64,000 nt of DNA from Clostridioides difficile (GCA_012955965.1 JABBZI010000009.1:62001-126000), one strand, 5' to 3'; numbered from the stretch's first letter, positions 38,197 through 47,594 are shown. Numbers and translations are program-made. The notes: a model not told the origin generated them from the letters alone.

Positions 38197-38878
38197 AGAA
38201 AAAAGATTCTCCTTTCTGTCTTACTTGTTCATTTAATTCAAAAATGTGATTTATTTTTCCATCGTTCATTATTCCTATCTTATGTGCAAAAAACATTGCT
38301 TCAGAAATATCATGAGTAACATGAATTACTATTGGTTTGTACTTTAGGTAAACATCCTTTAGTATTTTGCTTATGTGTTTTTTTGTAATATAATCTAATG
38401 AACTCATAGGTTCATCTAGCAGTAATATGTCGGGTTCAGCTATTAATGCACGAGCAAATGCAACTCGTTGCTTTTCTCCTCCACTTAAATTTTTAGGATA
38501 CCTTCTTTTTATATTTTCTATCTGCATTAATTTGGATAAGTGATTAATCTTAGATATTTGTTCATCCTTAGGTATTTTTCTCAATTTAAGTGGAAACATT
38601 ATATTATCTTCAACATTCATATTTGGAAATAGCTCGAAATTTTGATATACAAATCCTATATTTCTGCTTTCTGGAGGTAAATCTGATATTAAATTTTCTT
38701 TGTATGTTATATCTCCTTTAGCAGATGTGTATCTTCCTGCTAATGTTTCTAGGAATAGAGTTTTACCCGAACCACTAGAACCTAGTAAAACAAAGTACTC
38801 ATGGTTATTAATTTTCAAACTATTTTTTTGTAACTTAAAATTAGGCAAATCAAGCGATAAATTTTTAATTTCTAGCAT
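38183..38878 (-). CDS. ABC transporter ATPase, molybdate/tungstate type
   Basis: 231 residues from ATG 38878, one base after the permease stop. Walker A LGSSGSGKT, signature LSGGEKQR, Walker B LLLDEP, H-loop VTHD. It lacks the C-terminal regulatory domain of full-length ModC. Drives uptake through the permease gene just upstream. Confidence 0.92.
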   Translation of the reverse strand: MLEIKNLSLDLPNFKLQKNSLKINNHEYFVLLGSSGSGKTLFLETLAGRYTSAKGDITYKENLISDLPPESRNIGFVYQNFELFPNMNVEDNIMFPLKLRKIPKDEQISKINHLSKLMQIENIKRRYPKNLSGGEKQRVAFARALIAEPDILLLDEPMSSLDYITKKHISKILKDVYLKYKPIVIHVTHDISEAMFFAHKIGIMNDGKINHIFELNEQVRQKGESFFYEYI

Positions 38879-38879
38879 A

Positions 38880-39677
38880 TTAGTTTTTATCAACCTCTCT
38901 GTTAAAAAATATTTCAAAAAACATCAAACATGCAAGTGATATAAATATCAAAATTACAGCTATTCCTACCGCAATATCTATATCACCAGTAGACATGTTT
39001 AAATATATCGAAGTAGGTATAATTTCAGTTTTCATACGTGTAGAGCCTGCTATCATAGCTACTGCACCGAATTCACCAAGTGCTCTTGACCAAGTCATTA
39101 CAGTTGCAGATATTATTCCAATTTTTAGATTTGGAAGAATTATAAACTTAAATGCCTCCCAACGGTTACATCCAAGAGTACGTGCAACAAATACCATTTT
39201 TTCATTACCTTCATTTAATGATGTGTGGAGTATTTTAATAGTAAGTGGTAGATTTACAAATACCTGAGCCAAAACTATTCCTTGCCTTGTGAATACAAAA
39301 TCAAGTTTAAGAATTTTATAAATGGAATCTCCAATACCCATTCTACCAAATAAAAGTAAAAGAGCAATTCCTGACACTAGATGAGGAAGAGACATAGGAA
39401 GATTTATTATCTGTATAATTAGTTTTTTAAATGGTAATTTAGTAATATGTAAAAAGTAAGCTGTAGGGACAGCTAATAAAATGCATAATATGGTAGAGAT
39501 TAAAGATGTCTTGATGCTAAGAGCTATTGCAAACTGTACTTCCACTGAATTTAAGCATATAGGAACATAACTTAGACCCTTAATGATTAACATAAAAAGT
39601 GGAGATACAATAAATAAAAAGACTATAGCAAAGAATCCAGTGAGTAGTATAGTAAAGATTTTATTTCTCAAATTCAA
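38880..39677 (-). CDS. ABC transporter permease, molybdate/tungstate type
   Basis: 265 residues, about six membrane segments; EAA-loop sequence RTLGCNRWEAFKFIILP and the ModB-like string RALGEFGAVAMIAGST. Follows the binding protein by 3 bp and precedes the ATPase by 1 bp. Confidence 0.92.
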   Translation of the reverse strand: MNLRNKIFTILLTGFFAIVFLFIVSPLFMLIIKGLSYVPICLNSVEVQFAIALSIKTSLISTILCILLAVPTAYFLHITKLPFKKLIIQIINLPMSLPHLVSGIALLLLFGRMGIGDSIYKILKLDFVFTRQGIVLAQVFVNLPLTIKILHTSLNEGNEKMVFVARTLGCNRWEAFKFIILPNLKIGIISATVMTWSRALGEFGAVAMIAGSTRMKTEIIPTSIYLNMSTGDIDIAVGIAVILIFISLACLMFFEIFFNREVDKN

Positions 39678-39680
39678 TCA

Positions 39681-40493
39681 CTACTTAACTGGCTCAAAAC
39701 CATATTTTTTAAATATTTGCTTAGCTTCATCAGATGCTACATAACTTATAAATTTATTGGATAAATCTTTTTTGTCACTATAGTTTACAGTTCCTGCCGA
39801 TATAATTTGGTCTATGTTTTTATCTGGAGCAATTTCTATAACTTCAACATCATTATTACCAAAAACAGAGTCTTTTGTAGCTATTGTAGCATCTGCTTTA
39901 CTTGATGTTAACTGTACAATCATTTCATTTACAGTTGCAGCTGTAGAAATTACATTATCATTTATAGATTGTAAATTATTTTTTTCAAGTATTTTTTGAG
40001 TGGTTTTACCAATAGCATTAGATTCTTTATCTCCAAAAATAAGTTTAATTCCATCTTTATTTAAGTCTTCTAGCTTTTGAATATTAGCTGGATTCCCTTT
40101 AGGTACAACTATTGCAGGTGTATGATGTGCCACTGTTTTATGTTCACTTACAAGTTCTTTTTCAAATGCTTTTGAATAAATTGGCTCAGAACCAACAATA
40201 AATGCATCACCTTTATGACTTGTCTCAATTTGAGCTATTAGTTGCGCAGAACCTGCATAACTATATTCAATTTTGACATTATTTTCTTTCTCAAATTTCT
40301 GTGCTATTTCATCCATTGGTTTTTTTAAACCTGCTCCTGAATATACAAAAAGAGTTTCTTTTTCTTTTGAGTCGTTAGTTGTTGTCACTTTAGTATTAGC
40401 TTCGTTATTAACTTTCTTTTCCTTAGAATTACATGCAGTAATACTTAACGAAATAATCATAGCTAAAGCTAATACTGAAAATTTTTTTAACAT
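39681..40493 (-). CDS. Oxyanion-binding lipoprotein, ModA/TupA/WtpA-like
   Basis: 270 residues. Signal peptide with lipobox SITAC (Cys21), a Lys/Asn/Thr linker, and a type II periplasmic-binding domain starting LFVYSGAGLKKPMDEIAQ with the FIVGSEPIYSKAF and AIVVPKGNPANI segments seen in molybdate-binding proteins. Binds molybdate or tungstate by family; the two cannot be told apart by eye. First gene of the four-gene operon. Confidence 0.88.
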   Translation of the reverse strand: MLKKFSVLALAMIISLSITACNSKEKKVNNEANTKVTTTNDSKEKETLFVYSGAGLKKPMDEIAQKFEKENNVKIEYSYAGSAQLIAQIETSHKGDAFIVGSEPIYSKAFEKELVSEHKTVAHHTPAIVVPKGNPANIQKLEDLNKDGIKLIFGDKESNAIGKTTQKILEKNNLQSINDNVISTAATVNEMIVQLTSSKADATIATKDSVFGNNDVEVIEIAPDKNIDQIISAGTVNYSDKKDLSNKFISYVASDEAKQIFKKYGFEPVK

Positions 40494-40569
40494 AATATAT
40501 TCCCCCTTAGTAAATTAATGTAAATTCTTTTTCAGTATATCATACTAAGAAAACGATGTCTAAGTTTTT

Positions 40570-40609
40570 GTTATGTTTTATTATGTTTTATAATATTTAG
40601 TTATGTTTT
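40570..40609. promoter_or_regulatory. Phased TTATGTTTT repeats upstream of the oxyanion ABC operon
   Basis: TTATGTTTT occurs at 40571, 40581 and 40601, that is on one face of the helix at 10 and 20 bp, about 80-110 bp before the binding-protein start. A regulator binding site controlling metal uptake is a reasonable inference. The rest of 40610-41008 shows no gene. Confidence 0.45.
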
Positions 40610-41008
40610 GTTAGATTAAAAAGGTTTACTTTATTAATTGTTGTTTTTAATTTCTAGTGTTAACTTAGGTCATATGAATTTAATTAATTAGTAAAATACC
40701 AAGTAAGAGTTATTATGTAGAATAATTATAGTATATCTAATAAACTTAAATAATGAATTTATTTTTACATAATAAAAATATTATATTGATGGGATTAGAG
40801 TTTTAGTAATATATATTAATTGATATAAAGTTTATATTTATTTCTTATAAAAAATTATGGGGAATATTTACATATTATAATATAATAAGTCACTTTTCTA
40901 GTGTATAATATATGATATGAAATAGGTGTTATAAAGCGGCAGTTACAGGAAAATGTAAGTATAGAAACATATTTTAATTAATAATGTATTATAGGAGGAG
41001 GCCAAAAT

Positions 41009-42076
41009 TTGAATACCATTATTTATGCCTATTTGATACCATTTATAGGATTAATTTTTTTGATATTTCTTATTAAAATGAATCATTTATTTAATAAGGA
41101 GCAGAGTAGATTGTTTATAATATCAATAGTAATTAACTTAATACTTATTATAGCTACATCTGCTGATTATATAATATCAAAACAGATAAATTCACCACTA
41201 TGGATGGTTCGTAGAATTACATCTTTTTTAAATTTTGCAATAAGTCCATTGATGCCTATTTTACTTATAAAGATATTTAAACAAAAAAAGGATACAATTA
41301 TATTTTATTTGCCATTTTTTATAAATTTTATTATTTGTTTTTTTAGTATTTTTATTAAAATTATATTTTTTATAGATGTAAATAATTATTATGAAAGAGG
41401 GTGTCTATTTTTTATGCCTTCTTTTACAGTATTATTATATATTTTAATATTTATAATCAATCCAGTTACTTCTCATGTGCAGGAAAAGAGAATGGAACGT
41501 ATTATTGTTACATCTATTGCCATTACAATAATTATAGGATTACTTTTAGAAATCTTTTATTACTATCATTTTCTAAGTTATGGATTCTCAGCATTGGGAC
41601 TTATTATTTATTATGTACTACAAAATATTAATTTTTTCTCAAAAGATTCTTTGACAGGAGCATATAATCGCCAAATGTATAGTTACATGTTAGATAGAAT
41701 TAATAATTCCTTAAATTGTGTTATTGCTCTTTTAGATATTAATAATTTTAAATATATCAATGATAATTATGGGCATGATGAAGGAGATAAAGTATTAATT
41801 CTATTTGTTGATATTATTAATAAGAATGTTAAAGATATAGCATCTCTTTATCGTACAGGTGGAGATGAATTCGTGTTGATATCAACTAAAGTAACTGAAG
41901 AAGTACTCTTAAATACTCTTAATAAATCTAAGATAGAGTTAGAAAAATATGACCTTAGCTTTGCATGTGGAGTAATTGAATATCATAAAGAAGATAATCT
42001 TGAGGAAATATTACATATGGTTGATAAAAAAATGTATTTGAATAAAAATCAAATTAAAAATCAGGTAAAAGAATAA
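41009..42076 (+). CDS. Membrane diguanylate cyclase
   Basis: 355 residues from a TTG start with an excellent GGAGGAGG site 7 nt upstream. Seven or so hydrophobic helices (about 5-205) form an integral-membrane sensor; a GGDEF domain follows (about 210-350) with RTGGDEFVLIS and DINNFKYINDNYGHDEG. No RxxD inhibitory site at the expected position. Makes c-di-GMP in response to an unknown membrane signal. Confidence 0.9.
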   Translation: MNTIIYAYLIPFIGLIFLIFLIKMNHLFNKEQSRLFIISIVINLILIIATSADYIISKQINSPLWMVRRITSFLNFAISPLMPILLIKIFKQKKDTIIFYLPFFINFIICFFSIFIKIIFFIDVNNYYERGCLFFMPSFTVLLYILIFIINPVTSHVQEKRMERIIVTSIAITIIIGLLLEIFYYYHFLSYGFSALGLIIYYVLQNINFFSKDSLTGAYNRQMYSYMLDRINNSLNCVIALLDINNFKYINDNYGHDEGDKVLILFVDIINKNVKDIASLYRTGGDEFVLISTKVTEEVLLNTLNKSKIELEKYDLSFACGVIEYHKEDNLEEILHMVDKKMYLNKNQIKNQVKE

Positions 42077-42120
42077 TGCTAATTAAGAGATTTTTTGAAA
42101 TCCTAAGAATAATTAAGTAA

Positions 42121-42163
42121 AAGGTATTTTTATTTATCTTTGATATTATCATAAAAATACCTC
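42121..42163. other. Perfect 12-bp inverted repeat downstream of the membrane cyclase
   Basis: AGGTATTTTTAT (42122-42133) and ATAAAAATACCT (42151-42162). Could fold at the 3' end of the cyclase transcript or stop the minus-strand RNA from the riboswitch cassette. Confidence 0.45.
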
Positions 42164-42271
42164 CTTAATGAGTCATAATAAATTCCAAAAGTTACATTGT
42201 CAAGAGGGAAGTGGATTGTATTTGAAAAGTATCTCATTAAATAAGAAGAATTTATTTTTACATAACTTAAG

Positions 42272-42306
42272 AAACCGCCTTAAGTTAAATTAAGGCGGTT
42301 TTAATA
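42272..42306 (+). terminator. Strong GC-rich terminator hairpin
   Basis: AAACCGCCTTA / TAAGGCGGTTT with 7-nt loop then TTAATAA. Ends transcription from the cyclase side and also faces the riboswitch cassette on the other strand. Confidence 0.75.
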
Positions 42307-42683
42307 AATAAATGAGTACTCTAAATTATTTTGTATTTGTTATATTTTATTAAAAAATAAAATTCCAAATGATAAGAATATATATCAATTAATTCTCAGT
42401 AAAATTTTCTTAAAAGTAGATAAAACTAAAAAGGGTTTTCTAGAAAATAAAATATATCTAATTATGTTTACTAATAGCATAACTTTGTGTAAATAAATTT
42501 CTACTATTTTTATCCGCTCCATAGTATAAAATCATCTAACTGTGTATCTATAAAATTGTAATAATCATATGCACTACCAATATAGGTAGATAATATATGA
42601 GTGTATCTATCTATATTATTTGTAACTATACTATCATATCCCCCTAAAAAACTTTCATAAAAACAAAAAGAAAATACCTTTTT

Positions 42684-42766
42684 GGCAGCTGGCTAACATA
42701 ACTTATAAAAACTTTATAAGCCTTAGTCCCTATAGCTTTGCGTCACTAAATTTCTCTAGTTTTGCC
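42684..42766 (-). promoter_or_regulatory. c-di-GMP-I (GEMM-I) riboswitch, intact copy
   Basis: Minus-strand RNA carries GGCAAAACTAGAG, GTGACGCAAAGC, the adjoining TATAGGGACTAAGG and the closing GTTAGCCAGCTGCC, the ordered conserved strings of the class-I c-di-GMP aptamer, with GGC/GCC pairing at the base. A T-rich segment follows at once, as expected for an OFF-type terminator platform. Confidence 0.9.
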
Positions 42767-42790
42767 GATTTAGTTTTACTCTACAACTAT

Positions 42791-42819
42791 ATAATACAAC
42801 AGAATGAAGTATTATTCAA
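42791..42819 (-). promoter_or_regulatory. Sigma-A promoter of riboswitch cassette copy 1
   Basis: Minus strand TTGAAT, 17-bp spacer, TATTAT; conserved at the same place in all three copies. Confidence 0.7.
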
Positions 42820-43183
42820 TAGATTTATTTGAAAATTGAAAAATTTATAAAAATGAAAAATATTATTTTATAAAGAAAGATTAGCAAATAATTAATCTCA
42901 ATTTAGTATAAATATTAAAAAATGCCTAAATTGATAGAATAAGTATTTATAACTATATTTAATTGTTATTATATAGAAGATATTTAAAGGAAAATTTTAT
43001 GAGGTAAAATGAAAAGAAGTTACTAATTTAATAAGTTTCATATCAGAACAATTATTTTTATTAGTAGTTGTGCATAAAGTTTTAGAGTTTATATATGAAA
43101 GGTATAAACAGTTGGATAGTAATTATATTATAGTAGTAGTATTGATTTGCATATGTTTTAAATATAGGGACTATAATTAAATA

Positions 43184-43212
43184 AAAAAAAGACCCTTAAA
43201 AGAGTCTTTCCC
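43184..43212 (-). terminator. Terminator of the cold-shock gene
   Basis: AAAGACTCTTTTAAGGGTCTTT on the minus strand followed by a T run. Confidence 0.75.
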
Positions 43213-43226
43213 GAAAAATCTATATA

Positions 43227-43427
43227 TTATAATATAGTTATATTTTCTGCTTGAGGACCTCTAGCGCCTTTAACTATATCAAAGCTTACTTTTTGACCTT
43301 CTTCTAATGATTTAAATCCTGAAGTTTGTATAGCTGAGAAATGAGCAAATACATCATCTCCGTTTTCTACTGATATAAATCCAAATCCTTTTTCGTTGTT
43401 AAACCATTTCACTATTCCATTATTCAT
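43227..43427 (-). CDS. Cold-shock domain protein (CspA family)
   Basis: 66 residues, single OB-fold. RNP1-like [12 protein letters not shown] and RNP2-like VFAHFSAI bind single-stranded RNA/DNA. AGGAG before ATG. Acts as RNA chaperone in the family. The 140-bp leader may fold but holds no recognised element. Confidence 0.97.
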   Translation of the reverse strand: MNNGIVKWFNNEKGFGFISVENGDDVFAHFSAIQTSGFKSLEEGQKVSFDIVKGARGPQAENITIL

Positions 43428-43570
43428 TAAAAATACTCCTATTAACCTATATCAAGGTATACTTGATTTAATTGTGTATCAACACAAATACTATTGTATC
43501 ATAAATTAATAAAGATGTCTACTTAATTATAAATTTACAGTTAATATTTTATATTAAAGGTTTCCAACAT

Positions 43571-44371
43571 TTATTTTTTAGATGTAACTATTTCACCATT
43601 TGTATTATGGTATCTAAAGGTACAGATAAGTGCAATAACTATTACAACTATAGCTGTAATAATACCAGCTTCACCAACAAGATATGGGCGCATTTCACCA
43701 CCTATGGATTTATCTAAAAGTAATTGTACTACAAAGTTATGTACGAAATGGAACCAAATACCAGGCCATGCACTTTTTGATTTTATACTTAAATAGAACA
43801 TTGGATAAGATATCAAGATGCATAACAGTGCTAAAACTGGAAGCTGATACCAAAGTGGTATGTTAGACATATATGATGCTAGAAATACTGGGGAATGCCA
43901 CAAAAACCAAATTGTACCGCAAAGAAAAGCACCTTTGTTAAACCCAAAAAGTTCATTAAGTTTTGGTGCTAAGTAACCACGCCAGCCTATTTCTTCACCC
44001 ATTGCAGTGACAAAATATATTGCCAAATATATCAATAACATCTTTGGAGCTTTTATGAGATTTAGAGCCATATTATCTATGATTACTTCCTTGCCGAATA
44101 TCAATAAGTAGATACTATATGATATTCCCCAATAGACTAATGGGATAAATATGGCACCCAATACATATTTTAAGCTACATATTCTAAAGTTAAGCGCATT
44201 CTCTCCACGGTGGTATATCATACTTACAATAATGGCAGCAACGCCAGGACACCACATCAAAACGTAAGAAAACTGTAAAATTCCACGATTAATAATTAGA
44301 TAGTAGAAAATTGAACTTAATGCAAAACAAGTAATAAGAAATAACAAAATTGATTTTTTTATTTTTTCCAT
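43571..44371 (-). CDS. CPBP (CAAX-like/Abi) family intramembrane metalloprotease
   Basis: 266 residues from ATG 44371, preceded by AGGAGG; a longer upstream frame lacks a ribosome site. About eight membrane helices. Catalytic motifs EEIGWRGYLAPKL, HSPVFL and HFVHNFV give the glutamate pair and histidines of the family. Members process prenylated proteins or small peptides, including bacteriocin immunity roles. No bacteriocin gene is seen nearby. Confidence 0.88.
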   Translation of the reverse strand: MEKIKKSILLFLITCFALSSIFYYLIINRGILQFSYVLMWCPGVAAIIVSMIYHRGENALNFRICSLKYVLGAIFIPLVYWGISYSIYLLIFGKEVIIDNMALNLIKAPKMLLIYLAIYFVTAMGEEIGWRGYLAPKLNELFGFNKGAFLCGTIWFLWHSPVFLASYMSNIPLWYQLPVLALLCILISYPMFYLSIKSKSAWPGIWFHFVHNFVVQLLLDKSIGGEMRPYLVGEAGIITAIVVIVIALICTFRYHNTNGEIVTSKK

Positions 44372-44551
44372 GAGAAGACCTCCTATAATTGTGTGTAAGA
44401 GGATTATATCATTTGATTTGATTATAGTCAAATATATTTGATGAATATCAAATAATAGTTTTTGAAATTATTTTATTGTTTTTTATTTTATTACTATTTA
44501 TCTGATAATAAATTCTTTCAGATTTTTTATAGATGTTGATAAAATGATTTA

Positions 44552-44716
44552 GTGGAAGCTTTGCTAGTAGTAGTGTTTGTAGGTAAGAACGAGCCGCTAG
44601 TGATATTAGTTAGAGATGGAATAAGTAATATCCAAAAATGTTTAATAAATAAAAGGAAAGTTATAAATGCAACCAAAATTTGTGGAAATGTAAATGAAAA
44701 GCCTTTAGTGAAGTAA
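44552..44716 (+). CDS. Short ORF, possible gene remnant
   Basis: 54 codons from GTG, including KNEPLVILVRDGIS and VINATKICGNVNEKPLVK, just before a strong terminator hairpin. No good ribosome site and stops lie just upstream in frame, so it may be the 3' remnant of a lost gene. Not recognised. Confidence 0.3.
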   Translation: MEALLVVVFVGKNEPLVILVRDGISNIQKCLINKRKVINATKICGNVNEKPLVK

Positions 44717-44738
44717 AAAATTTAGTAAAACAGATAAA

Positions 44739-44783
44739 AAAGAAGGTAGCTACTAGAATTAGTTACTACCTTCTTTTTTAATG
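44739..44783 (+). terminator. Terminator hairpin, related to the one at 47438
   Basis: GAAGGTAGCTACTA / TTAGTTACTACCTTC then TTTTTT. Nearly the same sequence recurs at 47438-47482, so a block larger than the riboswitch cassette was duplicated. Confidence 0.75.
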
Positions 44784-44883
44784 AATTTAAAGTTTATAGA
44801 ATAATGTATCGTTTTCTAATTAAATAGTAAGAGAATTTTGTTATAATAGACACTAATGTAATTTAATTAGTAGTTTATTAAAT

Positions 44884-45340
44884 GTAGAAAAAACTAAAAA
44901 GGGTTTTCCAGAAAATAAAATCTATCTAATTATACCTGCTTACCAATACTATAACTTGATGTAAATAGGATTTTACTACATTTTCTCCATACTCTAATAT
45001 AAAAACATCTAGATGTATATCTATAAAATTACAGTAATCATATAAACTGTCAATATAAGTAGTTAATATATGTGTACACATATCTATTTTTTACATAAAC
45101 ATTTTACATCCACCTAAAAAACTTTCATAAAAAACAAAAAGAAAATATCTTTTTGGCAACTGGCTGACTGATATAATTTACAAGGATTTTATAAGCCTTA
45201 GACCCTATAGCTTTGCATCACTAAATTTCTCTACTTTTGCTGATTTAGTCTTATTCTACAATCAAATAATACAACAGAGTTAGTTATTATTCAATATACT
45301 TGTTTGAAAATTGAATTAATTTATATATATGAATGTTATC
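44884..45340 (-). repeat. Riboswitch cassette copy 2
   Basis: Aligns with copy 1 from the AAAAAGGGTTTTCCAGAAAATA end through the promoter. Here the ribosome-site-like AGGTGG is followed by a start that stops after three codons. A longer in-frame remnant contains YDYCNFIDIHLDVFILEYG and the tail SYLHQVIVLVSRYN. Confidence 0.75.
45155..45242 (-). promoter_or_regulatory. c-di-GMP-I riboswitch, diverged copy
   Basis: Same layout as 42684-42766, but GACGCAAAGC has become GATGCAAAGC, and the outer pair GGC/GCC is weakened (CAGCAAAAG against AGTTGCC). Ligand binding is uncertain. Promoter TTGAAT-17-TATTAT at 45266-45294 is intact. Confidence 0.75.
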
Positions 45341-45464
45341 TTATATTAAAAAAATAGATTGAATATGTAAAGTATAAGGCTAGAATGTGTGAAGAATAAA
45401 GAATAAGGATAAAAAGTTTGTAAAAGTAGTTAGACAAGGAATAGTAATTTCTTTAAGTAGCCAT

Positions 45465-45709
45465 TTTTAGGGAAAGGGAAACTTTTTTTAGAATATAATG
45501 CTTTTATAATAAAAAAATAACACTTTTATAAATATCAAGACATAGAATATAAAAAATTTATAATAATATATTTACCAAAATTATACAACATATCTTATAT
45601 TATAACTATATAAATCATATAAATCAATACTTAGACAGGTTGATAGAGTAGTTTTAAAAAACAATAGATTCATAATACAAAACCCACCTTAAGCTCCCTT
45701 TCCCTAAAA
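45465..45709. repeat. 15-bp perfect inverted repeat flanking 215 bp
   Basis: TTTTAGGGAAAGGGA (45465-45479) and its exact complement TCCCTTTCCCTAAAA (45695-45709). The enclosed DNA is very AT-rich without an ORF. It could be a decayed small mobile element or a long-range hairpin; no target-site duplication is evident. The flanking 45710-46260 shows no gene. Confidence 0.5.
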
Positions 45710-46274
45710 TAGGAGATTTTTATTATTATTTAATAATGATTTTTAATATTAAAGCTAATATTCAAGTATTATTTAAAAATATTTAAGCTTTAAATCTTGA
45801 TTTATAATAATATTATAAAAAGTAAATTGATATATACTGTAATAATTAAAACTTTAGACTTTAATAAAAATACTTTTTAGTGGAGTAATCTAAATATAAA
45901 ACGATTAAAGATGTAATTATGATAGTAAGAATATAGTTTTAGATTATATAACTTTATATATTTATCTTTTTACAATAAATTAAAAATCAAATGAAATACA
46001 AAATAAATTACATAAAAGTCTAAAAATATTGGTTTTAGACTTTGCACTTTTAAATAATTTTATCAAAGATATAGAAAATAATTTATTAGACACACAATAA
46101 TATTGTGTGAATTTTAAAGTTTACAGATTGAATAAAAAATGTATAAAAGAAATAAATAAAACAGATTTATAGTTGTTAAAATTTTTTAACAGTAAGAGAT
46201 ACTATTGGAAAATATACTAAAGATATTTACCTAATTATTTATATAAAAAATAATGATATTTAGGAGTGACTATA

Positions 46275-46955
46275 ATGCAAACTAATGTATTGATAATTGA
46301 TGGAGATAAGAATGATTGCCAGGAATTGAAACAGTTTTTAGAAGAAAAAGGTATGAATGTCTATTTAGCATATACTTGTAAAGATGCTATTGGAAAAATA
46401 TTTAGTAATAAATTTGATTTAATATTTTTAGAAATAGTTTTAATTGATGGTGATGGATGGGATTTTTGTAAAAAAATTAGAAATATAACTACTTGCCCAA
46501 TTATTCATATAACACACATAAATGAAGATCAAAGTATTTTAAATGCTTTAAATTCTGGTGGAGATGACTATTTAATAAAGCCTTTAAATTTAGAAATATT
46601 ATATGCGAAAATTAAAGCTATTTTAAGAAGATTGAATTTATATACAAATAATAAGGAAAATAACATAAAATTAGAAGAATATAATAGAACTAGTGGAGTG
46701 ATAAAACTAGGAAATAAAATGATAAAATTAACTCCAACAGAAAATAGGTTATTAAATTACTTTATAGATAATGCTGAAAAGACTCTAACTATTAAAGAGA
46801 TATATGAACATGTATGGAGGAATGAATATTTAGAGGACAATTATAGTGTTGTAGTTGCAGTAAATGGGTTAAGAAAGAAAATAGAGAAAGATTATAAAAA
46901 TCCTCAGAAGATTATAACAATAAGAGAAGTTGGATATTATTTTAATAAGATATAA
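46275..46955 (+). CDS. Orphan OmpR-family regulator with atypical receiver (Glu at phospho-site)
   Basis: 226 residues from ATG 46275 (TAGGAG 8 nt before; the GTG at 46266 overlaps it). Receiver domain reads IIDGDKND at the acidic pocket, Glu53 in IFLEIVLIDGDGW where Asp is phosphorylated in normal regulators, and keeps Lys in YLIKPLN. Winged-helix domain ends RKKIEKDYKNPQKIITIREVGYYF. No kinase is adjacent. Glu can mimic phospho-Asp, so the protein may be constitutively active or regulated otherwise. It is flanked by riboswitch cassettes. Confidence 0.88.
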   Translation: MQTNVLIIDGDKNDCQELKQFLEEKGMNVYLAYTCKDAIGKIFSNKFDLIFLEIVLIDGDGWDFCKKIRNITTCPIIHITHINEDQSILNALNSGGDDYLIKPLNLEILYAKIKAILRRLNLYTNNKENNIKLEEYNRTSGVIKLGNKMIKLTPTENRLLNYFIDNAEKTLTIKEIYEHVWRNEYLEDNYSVVVAVNGLRKKIEKDYKNPQKIITIREVGYYFNKI

Positions 46956-46979
46956 AATTTAATAAACAGGATGATAAGA

Positions 46980-47114
46980 GTGTATAAGATTTTAGTATAT
47001 AATAAGAGGTTCTACCCAAACATAGATTTTATAACAGAAAGATTTGGTGCTTTATATAAAATAATTATGAATAATATGGAAAATATGTTTAATATGATTA
47101 TGATTAAGGTATAA
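46980..47114 (+). pseudogene. Truncated duplicate of the 47149 small-protein gene
   Basis: 44-codon frame from GTG. KILVYNKRFYPN-IDFI parallels KMLIHDKRFYPN..AIDFL of the next gene. The upstream non-coding DNA (ATAAAATTTAATAAA, GATGATAAG) is also repeated. After about 25 residues similarity is lost and the frame ends early. Confidence 0.6.
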
Positions 47115-47148
47115 AATTTAATAAATAGAATGATAAGGGGTGGATAAG

Positions 47149-47436
47149 ATGTTAATACATGATAAGCGTTTTTATCCAAATAATATTTATCCAGCGATAG
47201 ACTTTCTTAAGATAAAAAAACAATTAAAATCAATATATAAGAATGATTTATCAGATTGTGGAAGTATATGCATAATAGAAAGAAAAGAATATTCTATAAG
47301 TATAAATAGTATAGGTGAGATAAATATATATTATGATTTAGAATATGAAAATAAGATACAGAGTATAGTTGATGAGATTGAACAGTTATTCAAGTCTCAA
47401 GTTGAAAATTTTAGAGTATCAAAATTTAGAAATTGA
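47149..47436 (+). CDS. Small protein of unknown function
   Basis: 95 residues from ATG 47149 (AAGGGG 8 nt before; GTG 47140 overlaps it). Soluble, charged, opening MLIHDKRFYPNNIYPAIDFL; no motif recognised. Follows the atypical regulator and a truncated copy of itself; a terminator comes directly after. Confidence 0.65.
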   Translation: MLIHDKRFYPNNIYPAIDFLKIKKQLKSIYKNDLSDCGSICIIERKEYSISINSIGEINIYYDLEYENKIQSIVDEIEQLFKSQVENFRVSKFRN

Positions 47437-47437
47437 T

Positions 47438-47482
47438 GAAGAGAAGGTAGAAACTGGAATTAGTTGCTACCTTCTTTTATTA
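47438..47482 (+). terminator. Terminator hairpin after the small-protein gene
   Basis: GAAGGTAGAAACT / AGTTGCTACCTTC then TTTTATTAT; sister of the hairpin at 44739. Confidence 0.7.
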
Positions 47483-47594
47483 TGATTGTTCAATTATATG
47501 TTTTCTGCAAGAATAGTTTATACTTTGGAATACATCAAGAACATTACTCAATGTATCTTAAAATCGATTTAAAGAGATTTTTTAACAATCTAAA

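Larger units (their letters stand above)
42417..42870 (-). repeat. Riboswitch cassette copy 1 (promoter, c-di-GMP-I aptamer, decayed short ORF)
   Basis: First of three homologous minus-strand units, shared with 44884-45340 over its whole length and with 47595-47945 over the promoter-proximal part. Read from the right: promoter, aptamer, T-rich tract, an AGGGGG site and a short ORF remnant. The remnant's frame includes the string YDYYNFIDTQLDDFILWSG and stops at 42510. The AGGGGG-ATG start now runs into a stop after three codons. Confidence 0.8.

Noticed and set aside
40494-41008. Molybdenum-cofactor riboswitch upstream of the oxyanion ABC operon
   Set aside because: No Moco aptamer strings on either strand; only short direct repeats.
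42684-42766. Protein-coding reading of the cassette core
   Set aside because: The conserved strings match the c-di-GMP-I aptamer in order and orientation, and frames differ between copies here.
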